From assembly GCA_032622095.1 (NCBI GenBank), contig CP136061.1, positions 2,852,001-2,916,000 of the forward strand: DNA of 64,000 nucleotides, in the 5' to 3' direction. Source of the DNA: Siphonodentalium dalli (Eukaryota > Mollusca > Scaphopoda > Gadilida > Siphonodentaliidae). The position numbers and the translations under genes were made by a program. This document shows positions 14,101 through 28,300 of the stretch, piece after piece (the stretch's first letter is position 1; every line of letters starts with the position of its first letter). The notes beneath the pieces are model-generated. The model was not told the DNA's origin. It did not search any database and worked only from the letters and a program-made list of their open reading frames with translations.

Positions 14101-17100
14101 CCCGTTGTATAATGACACTATCATATGCCTTTATGACCATAATTGAAACCCATCAGGGCTCATCGAGTGTCTTTTGATCAATTATTATCACATTTCACCA
14201 GTTCCAACATGACATGTACAACTTCCCTATCAACAATGTTGTCTAAATTGCCAAAACTGAGTGCATTTATGATGTTGCTTCATATCTGAGGATACCGTGG
14301 GGTGTAATTTCATTGATTGCTACCACGCATCAAGGGTCAAAATACAATACACATTTCTCCCGACCAAGGCCTCAGAAAGTGTCTTTTCATCTATTTTTAT
14401 CATATTTCATGAGTTCCAGCATGGAATGTTCACCTTCACTAGCTAAACTGTTCCCTAAAATTGCATATGGACTACATATGGACTGTGGATTGATCTCTAG
14501 GGACCCAATGGTTGTAATTACATATATTTTTTAAACACATGGAGCTTAAGACATGAAATTTACAATTTTCCTGACCAAATTATGACCTACAATACACTAT
14601 GAGTTCCCTTTATGTTCATAACTCAGTCATAAGGACTCAGGAAGTGTCTTTTTATCCATTTTATCACATTTCATGGGTTCCAACATGAAATGTTTACCTT
14701 CACTGCCGACATTGTGGCCTACAATTGAAAACTTGAGAACATTTACGCTGTGTCTAGGCGACCGATGGGGTGTAATTACATTGATTGTTAAAACACATGT
14801 AGGATAAAATATGAAATTTACACTTTTCCTGACCAAATTATGGCTTACAATCTAGTATGAGATGCCGTTGTTGTCATAACTCAAAGTCATCAGAGCTCAT
14901 TAAGTGTCTTATGATGCATGTTTATCACATTGGATGAGTTCCAACATGAAATATACACTTTCCCTGGCAAGAATGTTGCCTAAAATTGCATAATTGAGTC
15001 AATTTATGCTCTAGGTTAATGTCTAGGGACACCACTCCCATGTCCCTTAATTCATTTTTTACCACAGATGAAGGGTCAAATATGAAATACATATTTCTCC
15101 TGACCAAATTATGGGGTACAATGGCACTATGAGATGACTTTATGTTCATAACTCAAATATATGAGGGCTCGTGAAGTGTCTTTACATCTATTTTTATCAT
15201 ATTTCATGAGTTCCAGGATGAAATATTCACCTTCACTAGCAATATTGTTGTCTAAAATTGCAAACGTTTTCTCAAAATATGAGATATTGCGCGAACTGTT
15301 AGGGAGCTAATTGATTTTTGTGTCAAATTTGATCCAACATAGACGAAAACATTCAATAAATTTGAAGGACTTACTCGAAAACTTTAATTTTATTGTTTTT
15401 TTTTTATAAATGTGAGGGTTATTTTCACACTAGCTCTTGGATATTCCTTCTTATGTCATCGTTTTTGTTTCAAAGTATTTGTTTTTTGTTGATAATTGAC
15501 AACCCTGCATTATTTTGATCGAGAATGAAAAACAAAATATTGTATTTTTATGCATTGGTTCGTTATGGTCCTAATATGAAACATTTTAACTCAAATGCTA
15601 TATTATTTCGGTTAAATACAAGCTATGTTAACATTATTCTAGGAAATATTAATTTCTGCATCATTATATTTGCGATGATGAACACATTCACACATTAGAC
15701 CGAATGGATTCGCACAAAGCCTTCCTTTATTATAAGACTTCGATAGAAATTATATACGTTTTCTCAAATTATAAGATTTTGGTCCAAATTTCATTTAAAT
15801 ACTTGATTGTTGCTTCCAACTGTATTTCAAATAGACGAAATATTTCCATTTTATTTAAAACAGACGAAATATTTACAATGCTTATCAAGTAATTACATTG
15901 TTCTTCGATATTCGTTGTTAGATTATGGTTTTCTAACGTTTTATGAAGAGTAGTACTCAAAATTATATATTCCTTTTTTTTCTGTCAGTGTAAAGAGGCA
16001 ACATTCTGCATATGCATATCTTAAAGAGTGCTTATATACTTTAACACTAAAGTATACATCATAACCCACATATTTGAACACATTACATTCGTGCATATAA
16101 TGGCATATTGATAAGACACACCGGACCACCATAGATCTTATAGCGTATGTGGAACTGAATAGTTAACTATAGTAGAGGGCCTTTTTACTTGATTTAACAG
16201 TGAAAAGGGCACTTAATGTACATCATAATATAACGCACTAATATGTATTGGATTTGCTTTAAGAAACACGGACGTATACATAAATCAGATACGCATACTT
16301 AGAACACATTCACTTCGTGTATATACTGAAGTATACCACGTATATAGTCCACAAAGACATAGCCCTGCATGTGAAAACTCAGTTTAACTATACATTAAAG
16401 AGCGTTTATACGTGATTTACCTATGAAAATGGAAATTTTTATAGATCATATCACATAGAGGTACCGTACTTGCTTTAAGAATATGGACAGTTATAGGCAC
16501 AATCATAACAACAATGGAGACCGGCGTTCTTACACAGAAATCAGTAATGTATGCACTAAAATGGTAACAACAATGAAAATATACACTGTGTGAACTGCCA
16601 TAGACATCAGAACTATTAAGAATTTATGAGTTATCTCGCTTGTTTAGTTGCGATACATGATGCAATAATTTGAGTTACCAACAATAAAACAGTATTGACG
16701 CTATATATTCTCCATATACCGACGGTTTTAGACTATATTTCTACTAATAATGCTATTAAATGAACGACAATTAAGAGAAATGAACTATGAATGCATATAT
16801 GAAGTCAATATGTATACACGCGTCCACATAGCATGCCTTTTCCAGACCAATGTTTGATACCCCCCGTATAAAATAGAGCGTTTTGAGAAGAATATGTGAA
16901 ATTAATATGCACATGTGTTCACATGGTAGGTCTTATCGTCATATGAAACTGCCACGTAGTACATGCTTTGTTTCCTCTGTATAACAGACTAAATGTATAG
17001 GATGTACAATACATATAATTGGTGAAAAGAATACATGAAGTAAGTATTTATGCATTAGTCTACACCATATGGGCTCTTTATTGTCTCCATGTAATGGAGA

Positions 17101-19342
17101 TTTTAGACTAAATTTCTTCTAATAATGCTATAAATGAACGATAATAAAGAGAAATGAACGATTAAAGAATACATCAAGTAAATATGTATACACGCATCCA
17201 CATAGTAGGTCTCTTCCAGACCAATGTTTTGATGCCTCTGTATTAACAGAGAGCTTGGAGTATATACGAATGAACGGTAAGGAATATGTGAAATTAATAT
17301 AGACATGTGTTCGCATAGTAGCCCTATCGGGGGCATGTTTCCTTAAATGGTAGCAATAATGAAAATTCACACTGTGTATTACAACCCACTCAAGGCTTCA
17401 GAAATATTACTAATTTTTGTAATCAGTTGTGATCAGTTGTCTCGCTTGTTTAGCTGCGATACATGATTCAATAATTTCATTTACCGCCAATAAAGCAGTA
17501 TTGACTGGTATTGACGCATTATTTTCTCAATATAACGGCGAGTTTAGATTCCTACTAATAATGCTATAAATTAACGACAATAAATAGAAATCGACGATTA
17601 AAGAGTACATCGAATAAATGTGTATACACGCCTTCCGCTCGTATGCCTTTTCCAGACCAATGGTTGATAACCCCCTACATAATAGAGCGTTTTGATAAGA
17701 AAATGTGTCCACATAGTAGGCCTTTCGTGACATGAGACTGTCACTTGGTACAGACTGTCACTTGGTACATGCTTTGTTTCCTCTGTATAACAGCCTATCT
17801 TGATGGGAGTTATAATACATATAATTGATAAAAATAATGCATGAAGTAAGTATTTATACACTAGTCTACATAATATGGGCTCTTTAGTTTCTCCATTTAA
17901 TGGAGATTTTAGAGTAATAATATGAATGAACTATGACTAGAATACATCGAAGAACCAGACACCAATGCCATACTCCTACCATCCATGGAGCAATTAATAT
18001 ACATGATATAAGACATAAAATACAACAGACAGTATCGAATGCAACCGCTAAGGTATCATATGAATGAACCGTCATACACAATGATGTTACAACCAAAACT
18101 GCCTTATGGACGAAATACTGGAACTGATTATACATTTGATACCCGACATGTCATTCCACTCTATACATGGTCAGTTCGATATCTTGCGAAAGTGACGTGC
18201 ACCTTTAAGGTATGTGACCAAAATGTGTTGTATTGTATTCTATATGACCATTTCTGCAGTAAATAACGACACATCATTACTAGTGGGACTATGTGTGAAG
18301 CTCTTTGAATTAAATGAGCTTACTATGGTGGACATGTTTAACCAGATACGTTCTTCAAATAAGAAAATGTTGAGATTTAAATTGAAGCTTAATTAGCCCT
18401 TCAAGCTTTCCAAATCAAGGTTATGGCGTGAAACAACCTGGAGAGAAAGATTTTATTTAGTTACTAATGTGGGTTCAAATAGAAACACATGGCGAAGGCC
18501 ATGATTCGAGCCTGTATGGCGCTTCATAGCCCAATAAAGGCGCGCCGATGGGTGTGGTTAACTTTAATATGTCATGTGTAGACCAGAAGCCACGAGGAAC
18601 CCATTGCTGTCCATGTCTGTACCCCATATATACTGCTATATGCAGTCGACCTACCCAGGACCTCAGTTTCTCCTTTCCTGTATGGCTATTCCAAACCCAT
18701 TTAGTGCAATGCGTTTGAAAATATACAGAGCGTTATTAAGAAGGATCGCTGATGCGTATAATATAACCAATATTTAGTCAAAATTTTAAGAAAACCCATT
18801 ATTGAAACATTGCGTTTGATAGTGTAGGGATTTGACCATATAATGGTTATCAGTGAAGTGATGACATGTGCACTAAATTACCTCAGTCAGTAAAGGCTAG
18901 TTCAGACCATATGAGAACCACACTCACCACCCATGCCTATACCCAAACAAACACCATGGCGACAGCGAAACACTACGAAGCTTCTCCCCACACGGACACT
19001 GTTGTCTTCCATGGATAATTTCTGATCCCATGTTGAGACCAAATTTTAGCCAAAGGGATCCCGTGGTTTCTGAGAAAATTATATTACAATTATGTACGGA
19101 TGACGGACGAAGAGTGATTGGTTTTAGTTTCCACACAGATGTGTACCAACACGTTTTGAGACTGATATAGATGAAGTGTCCCTTTTATTATCGTTACGAT
19201 GTGAAGTTGGCTAGTTCATACCCGTAGTATCAGTTTCACTGGCCAGTGTCACTTAGAAACAATATTACGGATCATTGTCACATACAAAGGTCTTCAAAGG
19301 GAAGTCTATAATATGAGTAATATTTTCGCGGGCTTTTAAAGT

Positions 19343-19393
<51 letters not shown>

Positions 19394-22300
19394 GGTGTGG
19401 CTTCACATTAGCAAAGATGTCCCAAGGAACATGCACACCATGAAAGGAGGAAATATTAATAATCAAGGATGTATTCTAAATACAGGGGGAGGGGGTAATT
19501 TAATTTGTTACAGTCAATGGAGCGATTAGGAATGAATAAATTATGGAAAACAAGATGTGAAGAGGCCTATATGACATCTGTAGAGCGTGCTACCTATATG
19601 CCATCTGTAGAGCGTGCTAACGGATTTAGTCATAAAAAGAGTAATATCCAAGATGGATGCCTCGTTCAAATTCTATAGAGCCCATCTGGAGGTGCTACTA
19701 AACAAGGAATTTTTTCAAAAACTTGGAGATGAAAGTGGATATTCGAAGATTATGAGGGATTAGAAGTTGTAAGAAAAAGAAGAGCGAATAAAAACAGGAA
19801 GTGGTAGATAAAAAAGAGGGATAAAAAAAAAGATAACAAAGAAAAAATTATAAATAAATAGAGGATATCCACCCTTTTTCAGTGGATATGGGTTATATCT
19901 CATGAGTGATGACAAAACATTGAATTTCCACGATATGATCAAATAATAAGCATGTGATACAACGTTTAGCCGATGGGTGTGAGTCAGCCGGTAGGTTTCA
20001 CGAGGGATTGCGTCAGATTCCAATGACTCAGGCGTTGCGCCGGAAGTAGGGATTGCGCCAGATTCGAATGACTCAGGCATTGCGCCAGAAGTAGTGATTG
20101 CGTCAGATTCGAATGACAGGCATTGCAGGAGGCAGTGTTTCTTATGGGCTGGATCTTATTCTAGGGTTTAGGAGACGTGTGTAGACCACTCAATATCCCC
20201 TCAGGTGTAGTGTGGAACCCTTAGAAGTGGCAGTGGGTTAGATATATTAAAAGACAGTTAATTTTAATTTAATTTTAAATTATTTTTGAATTTTAGAAAA
20301 AGTTGAAGTTTTTTAAGTTTTTCATATTTTTTTAATTTATGAATTTTTTTCTGTTTTTCATTTTTGTTTCTTTTTGAAAAGTTTTTTAAGTTTTTTGAAA
20401 TTTTTGAGTATTTTGAAGTTTTTGAACTTTTTTGAAATTTTTTGAGATTTTTGAAGTTTTTGAAATTTTTGAAATTTTTGAAGTTTTTGAAATTTTTGAA
20501 GTTTTTGAAATTTTTGAAATTTTTGAAGTTTTTGAAATTTTTGAAGTTTTGAATTTTTTGAAGTTTTCAATGCGAGTGTCACTTTAACATTATCCCATTG
20601 GATATAACCAACGGGTCATGTCCGGACATGCACAACCGGCATACAAATAGACCATGATGCAATGCGTGGGCGGAGAATATAGGTCAAACTCCGACGGGAG
20701 TACTGCATATAGGTCGTGTACTTCGGATAGAGTTATCGTTCCTGAAATGAGACCAAACAGGGTGGGTATCATCAGATCGATACTGATTGATTGATTGACA
20801 GTTCTATTTGGCATTTATGCAAATGAGTGGAAATGTATATGTGTATTCCAAACAAGATGTATGACCATATGCAAACGTTGTAGACGTGTATAACCGGGAA
20901 TGACATGGTCATTGGTCGCCGTTGGCTACGGCCGCAAAGTAAAGTAAATGAGTATGCATAACATAATTATATTCATATGCATGTAGTATGTACGTAATAT
21001 CCCTGGCTAAACCAAACATATAAATGCTATTTCAGGGAAGAGCATTGTTACAGGAGAGCAACGAGTTTCCAGTTGCCTTTGCCGCTATTGTTAATGCATG
21101 TAATTTGCCTTTGCCGCTTTTGTTAATGCATGTAATTTGCCTTTGCCGCTATTGTTAATGCATGTAATTTGCCGCTATTGTTAATTCATGTAATTTGCCG
21201 CTTTTGTTAATGCATGTAAGTTGCCGCTATTGTTAATGCATGTAATTTGCCGCTATTGTTAATGCATGTAATTTGCCGCTATTGTTAATTCATGTAATTT
21301 GCGGGGGAAAATCACGACTGTTCCGGAAAATAGGAAGCATGACGAATGTGGAACATTCATTTTTTTAGAAAATATTTGCCGATTCACAAAACAGCTTTGA
21401 CCTTAACTGATTTTCCAATGTTCTAGTGGCATACAAGTTCCAGGATCTATAAATGTGTATAATAAACACACAAAGCTGTTTGATTTATTGGAATGGCTTG
21501 AATGATTAGTACACAACTCGGCAATCTGTAGTTTCGCGCACAGAAGAATGTCCCTAATAAATAGACCACTCAATATCCCCTCAGGTGTAGTGTGGAACCC
21601 TTAGAAGTGGCAGTGGGTTAGATATATTAAAAGACAGTTAATTTTAATTTAATTTTAAATTATTTTTGAATTTTAGAAAAAGTTGAAGTTTTTTAAGTTT
21701 TTCATATTTTTTTAATTTATGAATTTTTTTCTGTTTTTCATTTTTGTTTCTTTTTGAAAAGTTTTTTAAGTTTTTTGAAATTTTTGAGTATTTTGAAGTT
21801 TTTGAACTTTTTTGAAATTTTTTGAGATTTTTGAAGTTTTTGAAATTTTTGAAATTTTTGAAGTTTTTGAAATTTTTGAAGTTTTTGAAATTTTTGAAAT
21901 TTTTGAAGTTTTTGAAATTTTTGAAGTTTTGAATTTTTTGAAGTTTTCAATGCGAGTGTCACTTTAACATTATCCCATTGGATATAACCAACGGGTCATG
22001 TCCGGACATGCACAACCGGCATACAAATAGACCATGATGCAATGCGTGGGCGGAGAATATAGGTCAAACTCCGACGGGAGTACTGCATATAGGTCGTGTA
22101 CTTCGGATAGAGTTATCGTTCCTGAAATGAGACCAAACAGGGTGGGTATCATCATCGATCGTCACGACGGCCCAAGGAACTCATCGATTCGTCAATGTAA
22201 ATATTAGAAGATCCCGTGCAGAATAGTCTCCTAACACTAGGTTTGGTTTGGGAATTTCTGCACTTTGAGCACTACATATTCTCTGAATGTTACCCACATG

Positions 22301-25300
22301 GACGATAAGGCGATTTCAGGCCAGCCGTGTGACATGCCCATACATATTATACAATACATCAATATAGTGAATATACATTAAGTGAATGTGATATGAAAAC
22401 AATTATCAACACCATTACACGTTGAACTGTACGTGGGAACATGGATTGTTAAAATACCTTATTCCATGCAATTCGCTGGGAGGATAAGCCTTCTCTTCAG
22501 AATGAAAGACAAAATTGTATTATGCGCATTGTGAAGTGTGTTGTAATAAGCATCGTTTGCTGGGGATCAATGTAACCAGACATGTGTGATATGTATCGTA
22601 AATACATCCACCCATTGTACATGCTGTTTTGAAATATGTTATAAATGTTATGTGTTGTGGTTATCCGTACTGCTAACACATTTACATCATCAATGTACAA
22701 TATCATGTTCTTATTTTGTGTTTAATTTAAGGCGAAATGGGCAAAAGAATCCCCGTGCTACTCACACGACAACCACTGATCAAGGTGTGTTACATATCCT
22801 CAATCTTAATAATATTCCTATATAACTCTGCAATTCTTTCCGAAGAAAATCTACTTGGCGTCACTGATTGGAAATTAAATACATATACACCATTTCAAAA
22901 ATTAGCAGATGCCTGTTTCGAAAGTCAGTAGATGATGGCACAGGGGTGTGAGCCCGCCATACTTAGATGATATCACTTGGTTTGTTTGATATTGCGTCCG
23001 ATATCAGCCCGTGGTAACCTCATACCAACCCGTGACCGAAGTTGATCAATTTGCCAACAGCTTCGTGTTTTGTTATATTTTTAATTATTAAATATATATA
23101 TATATATACTCTGCAAGGTAAATAATTGGGCAATACTACTGCCCATTAGATGACCATTGTATGTTACTTTACACTCGGAAAATGTGTTAAGATCACAGTT
23201 TTGCTGAGAGATATGTATGTGGAAATATGGATTAAAATGCCTTATTAATTAACTTAGAAAACAAACTTTTTCATTCTGAACACAATATACATTGTTTATG
23301 ATGCGCATCTCGGGATACCTCACATGTGCCCTATATGTATGTTTATGTTCCCAGAGAATCAGTCGCTTAGGACATGTGCACATTTACACATTCTTCATTC
23401 CAGCTCGAATAACGTTCTTGTCTCGTTCCAGAGATCCAACTGTCAGTTCTGGACTGGCGAATAACAATCGAACAACTGGGAGGTTATATCAAACATCTCT
23501 CATTGGGTACAAATTATTTTCAACAATTCAAGGTAATTGTTATATTATTCAAGGATTGCAATAGGTTCCTCCGTAAAAATAACAATTGTGGTAGATTGGC
23601 AATAGCATTAAAGTAAACGCACAGTATGTATGATTATTGTGCCATTACACCAGTCCCTACTCACAGATGGCATCATATATGGTGTTATAGCTGACAAAAT
23701 GACAAAGCATACGGAATAATTATGTCATGCAATTATCGAACATTAAGAAAATTAAAAGTCAATATCGACTTCTAGATTTATACAGCTTGACATTAAGATA
23801 CTTTTTATCATTGTAAGAATATACATTGTTTTACCTGGGAGACCACTGAGCTTGTATTCACCAAATGGGTTTGTTAATCTTCCAGGTAGTTTATAACGGG
23901 TTTGTCCAATCAAGGGGTTGTATCAATCAGTTGGTGAATACGAGCCCCGGTATTCCTAGCTTATAGCGCTATTTGTTTTATTATCTGAATAAATTACACA
24001 CATGAGTTGCCAGCCTCTTTCAAAAGCCGACGAAATCATTTGCGCTATATTCATTAATTCAAGATTCAATATACTTTATTTGATTTTAGTTCAACATAAT
24101 AATATTCGCAAATATAGTTTTACCAGATTGTGCGTTTGAAAGCTGTTTTGTTTGCGTGGTAAACGTAACGTTTGTATAACATAATGCATATGTTTGAGCT
24201 TCTGCTTTGTTTGCGTTATGTTATACCTAAAGTTTGGATAACATAATGCATATTTTTTCAGTTGCTGCTTGTTTTGCGTGGCAAACCTAATGTTTGGCAG
24301 TATAATGATCTTTAAAACGCCATTTAAAAATATATCGTTTGCACAATTTAGTCAGTGTAGTAAATGTGTCGCACCACAACAGCTTAATGTGAATGCTATT
24401 AAATGTTAAATGAATGTCACGTGTTTTTGTTTTATTTAATTGTGTATAGAAATACAACTGTTCATATTTTTATTTATATTATATTTGTGATTGATCATTT
24501 TCACATAAAAGTCGATGAATTTCCTCGGGATTGAACTCTTTCTCCATCGGTCATAGTAAAAACTGCACCATTACAATGGTACTATTGACATCAGTTAAAA
24601 CAGTACTATTGCAATGGTACAATTGCCATCAATATAGTAACATGTCCTTTCCACAACTGTTCGTTAATGTAGTATCCGGAATCGCGGATCCGATGTGGGT
24701 TCAGTTATACGTTGCTGCTCTTTATTGTGACTTTATATCGCATCAAAACACAAGTCACGCACGTGTCATTCATGAGTGTACGTTGTCTTGAAACGAAATA
24801 TGGAAGAGAGCTGTATGAGTAATTACATTAGCAGATAAAACGTGCACAACTATTGTTAATTATATAATATCTACTATCACTATCAGGATAATATTGTAAT
24901 GCTATGTATCACTTCTGATCTATCAGACAATATAGACAAAGATTTGACATATATAATAACATATGTTTCTTAGAAACTGACACAAGGAGCAGTGAAACCC
25001 TGCATAGCAGCCAAAAATAATGTCAAATCAAGGAATCTAAAAGGGACAAGGAGGATATGTACATGTGAGTGAACCAGTTAATATTTAGTTGTTATCTTGA
25101 TACATCCAGATTGAATTGACATTGACACGTTTGATTGTTGCTAGTATTAATAACTGATGTCCACTGGATTCCACCCAATTAAACTTTAAAACATGAGACC
25201 TGCAGTCCTTCAAAATATCACATCCCGTACATTAATTTATGTTACAAATAATTAATGTGCACATTGTCTGCAGAGAATAAATGATTCAATTGGACAAAAA

Positions 25301-28300
25301 TACATTGTAATGTGATGTCATAAAATACATACACACCTATACGTGTTCCCTGGGCTAGTATTGTTTAATGAATCACCACAATGTCAATTATATGACTTTC
25401 CTACGATTGATGTGTGTATGATGTGTGCATGTTTGCGAACCGATATATTGTAATGATGTCTCATTTATTATTATTTGATACCATTTATTTACTTATAATC
25501 GTATTGTAATGAATTCATATATGTTGATACCAGAGCCAATAACAAGCAACTTCCTCTGGACTCAACAAATAAATTATTCAAGAGAAACGAGAATTACCTT
25601 CATCTGAAATATCATTGCCCACATCGTCTGCTGAAATCATTCAATCTGTGCGTGACTGCTTGGAATCTAAGAATATGTTGGGTAGAACATCAGCGTGCTG
25701 CATAGGTTAATTGGTTTATGGATCATATGTAATGATTTTGATGAAATTTTAAAGAGAATAATATTCAGTGAGTTCATTTTGCTTTCTTTAATCATTGCTA
25801 ACATAAATGCAAACCCTTTTCTTCAGATGACCACACACGAGTCATCCTCACAGACGATGAAGAGCCTCGATTCGTGAATGCGTCATACATTAACGTAAGT
25901 CTTCTGTTCACGTTCAACATATTTAAAAAAAAAAAATTTTGGTTCACGCCACGACATACACCCACTGTCATATCTGAACTCTGTAAATGTGGTTGTGGAC
26001 TAAAGGCCACCAGTCCATGACATGTATATACAGTACACGTAACGTAAATTATACTGCGGTATGGTGCAACTGATTGTCAGACCATGCCATGTATATACAG
26101 TACACGCAACGTAAATTATACTGCGGTATGGTGCAACTGATTGTCGGTCCATGAAATGTATATACAGTACACTTAACGTAGATTATACCGACGTACGGTG
26201 CAAGCGATTGTCAGTCCATGTCATGTATATACAGTACAGGCAACGCAAATTATACCGCGGTATGGTGCAACTAATTCTCTGTACATGACATGTATATACA
26301 GTACACCTAACATAAATTATACCGCGGTACGGTGCAACTGCTGGTCAGTCCATGACATGTATATACAGTACATGTAACGTAAATTATACCGCGGTATGAT
26401 GAACCTGATTGTCAGTCCATGACATGTATATACAGTACACCTAACGTAAATTATACCGCGGTATGGTGCAACTGATTGTCAGTCCATGACATGTATATAC
26501 AGTACACCTAACGTAAATTATATCGCGGTATGGTGCAAATGATTGTCAGTCCATGCCATGTATACACAGTACACGTAACTTAAATTATACCACGGTATGG
26601 TGCAACTGATTGTCAGTCCATGCCATGTATACACAGTACACGCAACGTAAATTATACCGCGGTATGGTGCAACTGATTGCCAGCCCATGCCATGTATATA
26701 CAGTACACGTAACGTAAATTATACCACGGTATGATGAACCTGATTGTCAGTACATGACATGTAAATACAGTACACCTAACGTAAATTATACCGCGGTATG
26801 GTGCAACTGATTGTCAGTCCATGCCATGTATATACAGTACACATAACGTAAATTATACGGCGTTATGGTGCAACTGATTTTCTGTCCATGCCATGTATAT
26901 ACAGTACACGTAACGTGAATTATACCGCGGTATGGTGCAACTGATTGTCCGACCATGTCATGTATATACAGTACATGTAACGTAAATTATACCGCGGTAT
27001 GATGAACCTGATTGTCAGTCCATGACATGTATATACAGTACACCTAACGTAAATTATACTGCGGTATGGTGCAACTGATTGTCAGTCCATGCCATGTATA
27101 TACTGTACATATAACGTAAATTATACTGAGGTATGGTGCGACTGATTGTTAGTCCATGACATGGGTATACAGTACATCTAACTGTAATTTATACCGCGGT
27201 ATGGTGCGACTGATTGTCAGTCCATGACATGTATATAAAGTACACTTAACGTAAATTATACCGCTGAACGGTGCAACTGATTGTCGGTCCATGACATGTA
27301 TATACAGTACACATAACGTATATTATACCGCGGTATGGTACAACTGATATTGGTCCATGCCATATATATATGTGGTTGTGGACTAAAGGCCATCAGTCCA
27401 TGACATGTATATACAGTACACGTACCGTAACTTATACCGCGGTATGGTGCAACTGATTGTCAGTCCATGCCATGTATATACATTACACGTAACGGCAATT
27501 ATACCGCGGTATGGTGCGACTGATTGTCAGTCCATGACATGTATATACTGTACATATAACGTAAATTATACTGAGGTATGGTGCGACTGATTGTTAGTCC
27601 ATGACATGGGTATACAGTACATCTAACTGTAATTTATACCGCGGTATGGTGCGACTGATTGTCAGTCCATGACATGTATATAAAGTACACTTAACGTAAA
27701 TTATACCGCTGAACGGTGCAACTGATTGTCGGCCCATGACATGTATATACAGTACACGTAACGTATATTATGCCGCGGTATGGTACAACTGATATTGGTC
27801 CATGCCATATATATATGTGGTTGTGGACTAAAGGCCATCAGTCCATGACATGTATATACAGTACACGTACCGTAAACTATACCGCGGTATGGTGCAACTT
27901 ATTGTCGGTCCATGCCATGTATATACATTACACGTAACGTCAATTATACCGCGGTATGGTGCGACTGATTGTTAGTCCATGACATGGATATACAGTAGAT
28001 CTAACGGTAATTTATACCGCGGTATGGTGCGACTGATTGTCAGTCCATGATATGTATATGAAGTACACTTAACGTAAATTATACCGCTGTACGGTGCAAC
28101 TGATTGTCGGTCCATGACATGCATATACAGTACACGTAACGTAAATTATACCGTTGTATGATGCAACTGATTTTCAGTCCATGCCATGTATATACAGTAC
28201 ACGTAACGTCAATTATACCGCGGTATAGTGCCACTGATTGTCAGTCCATGCCATGTATATACAGTACACATAACATAAATAATACTGCGTTAAGTTGGAA

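Larger units (their letters stand above)
13738..21563 (-). repeat. Right arm of 7.8-kb inverted repeat
   Basis: Reverse complement of 5883-13712. The outer end is sharp: 21563 pairs with 5883 and the next base no longer matches. At that point the sequence jumps back and repeats part of the arm (21562-22154). All small open frames in this arm are mirror images of those in the left arm, and none resembles a protein. Confidence 0.95.
5471..22731 (+). other. Intron 2 (17.3 kb), mostly a giant palindrome
   Basis: Bounded by GTAAGT at 5471 and TTTAATTTAAG ending at 22731. Phase is preserved across it (GA + G). It contains ordinary intron at 5471-5882, including a short (TA)n near 5627-5642, then the inverted repeat 5883-21563, the direct re-copy 21562-22154 and unique sequence 22155-22731. 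I found no coding exon inside. Confidence 0.8.

Noticed and set aside
7366-20080. Many pairs of identical small open frames on opposite strands
   Set aside because: They are mirror images created by the inverted repeat, not duplicated genes. None resembles a protein family.
25890-26060. 67-bp satellite also seeded from the donor at 25895
   Set aside because: Only TAACGTAA is shared between the exon end and the unit. That is too little, unlike the clear match at 40955.
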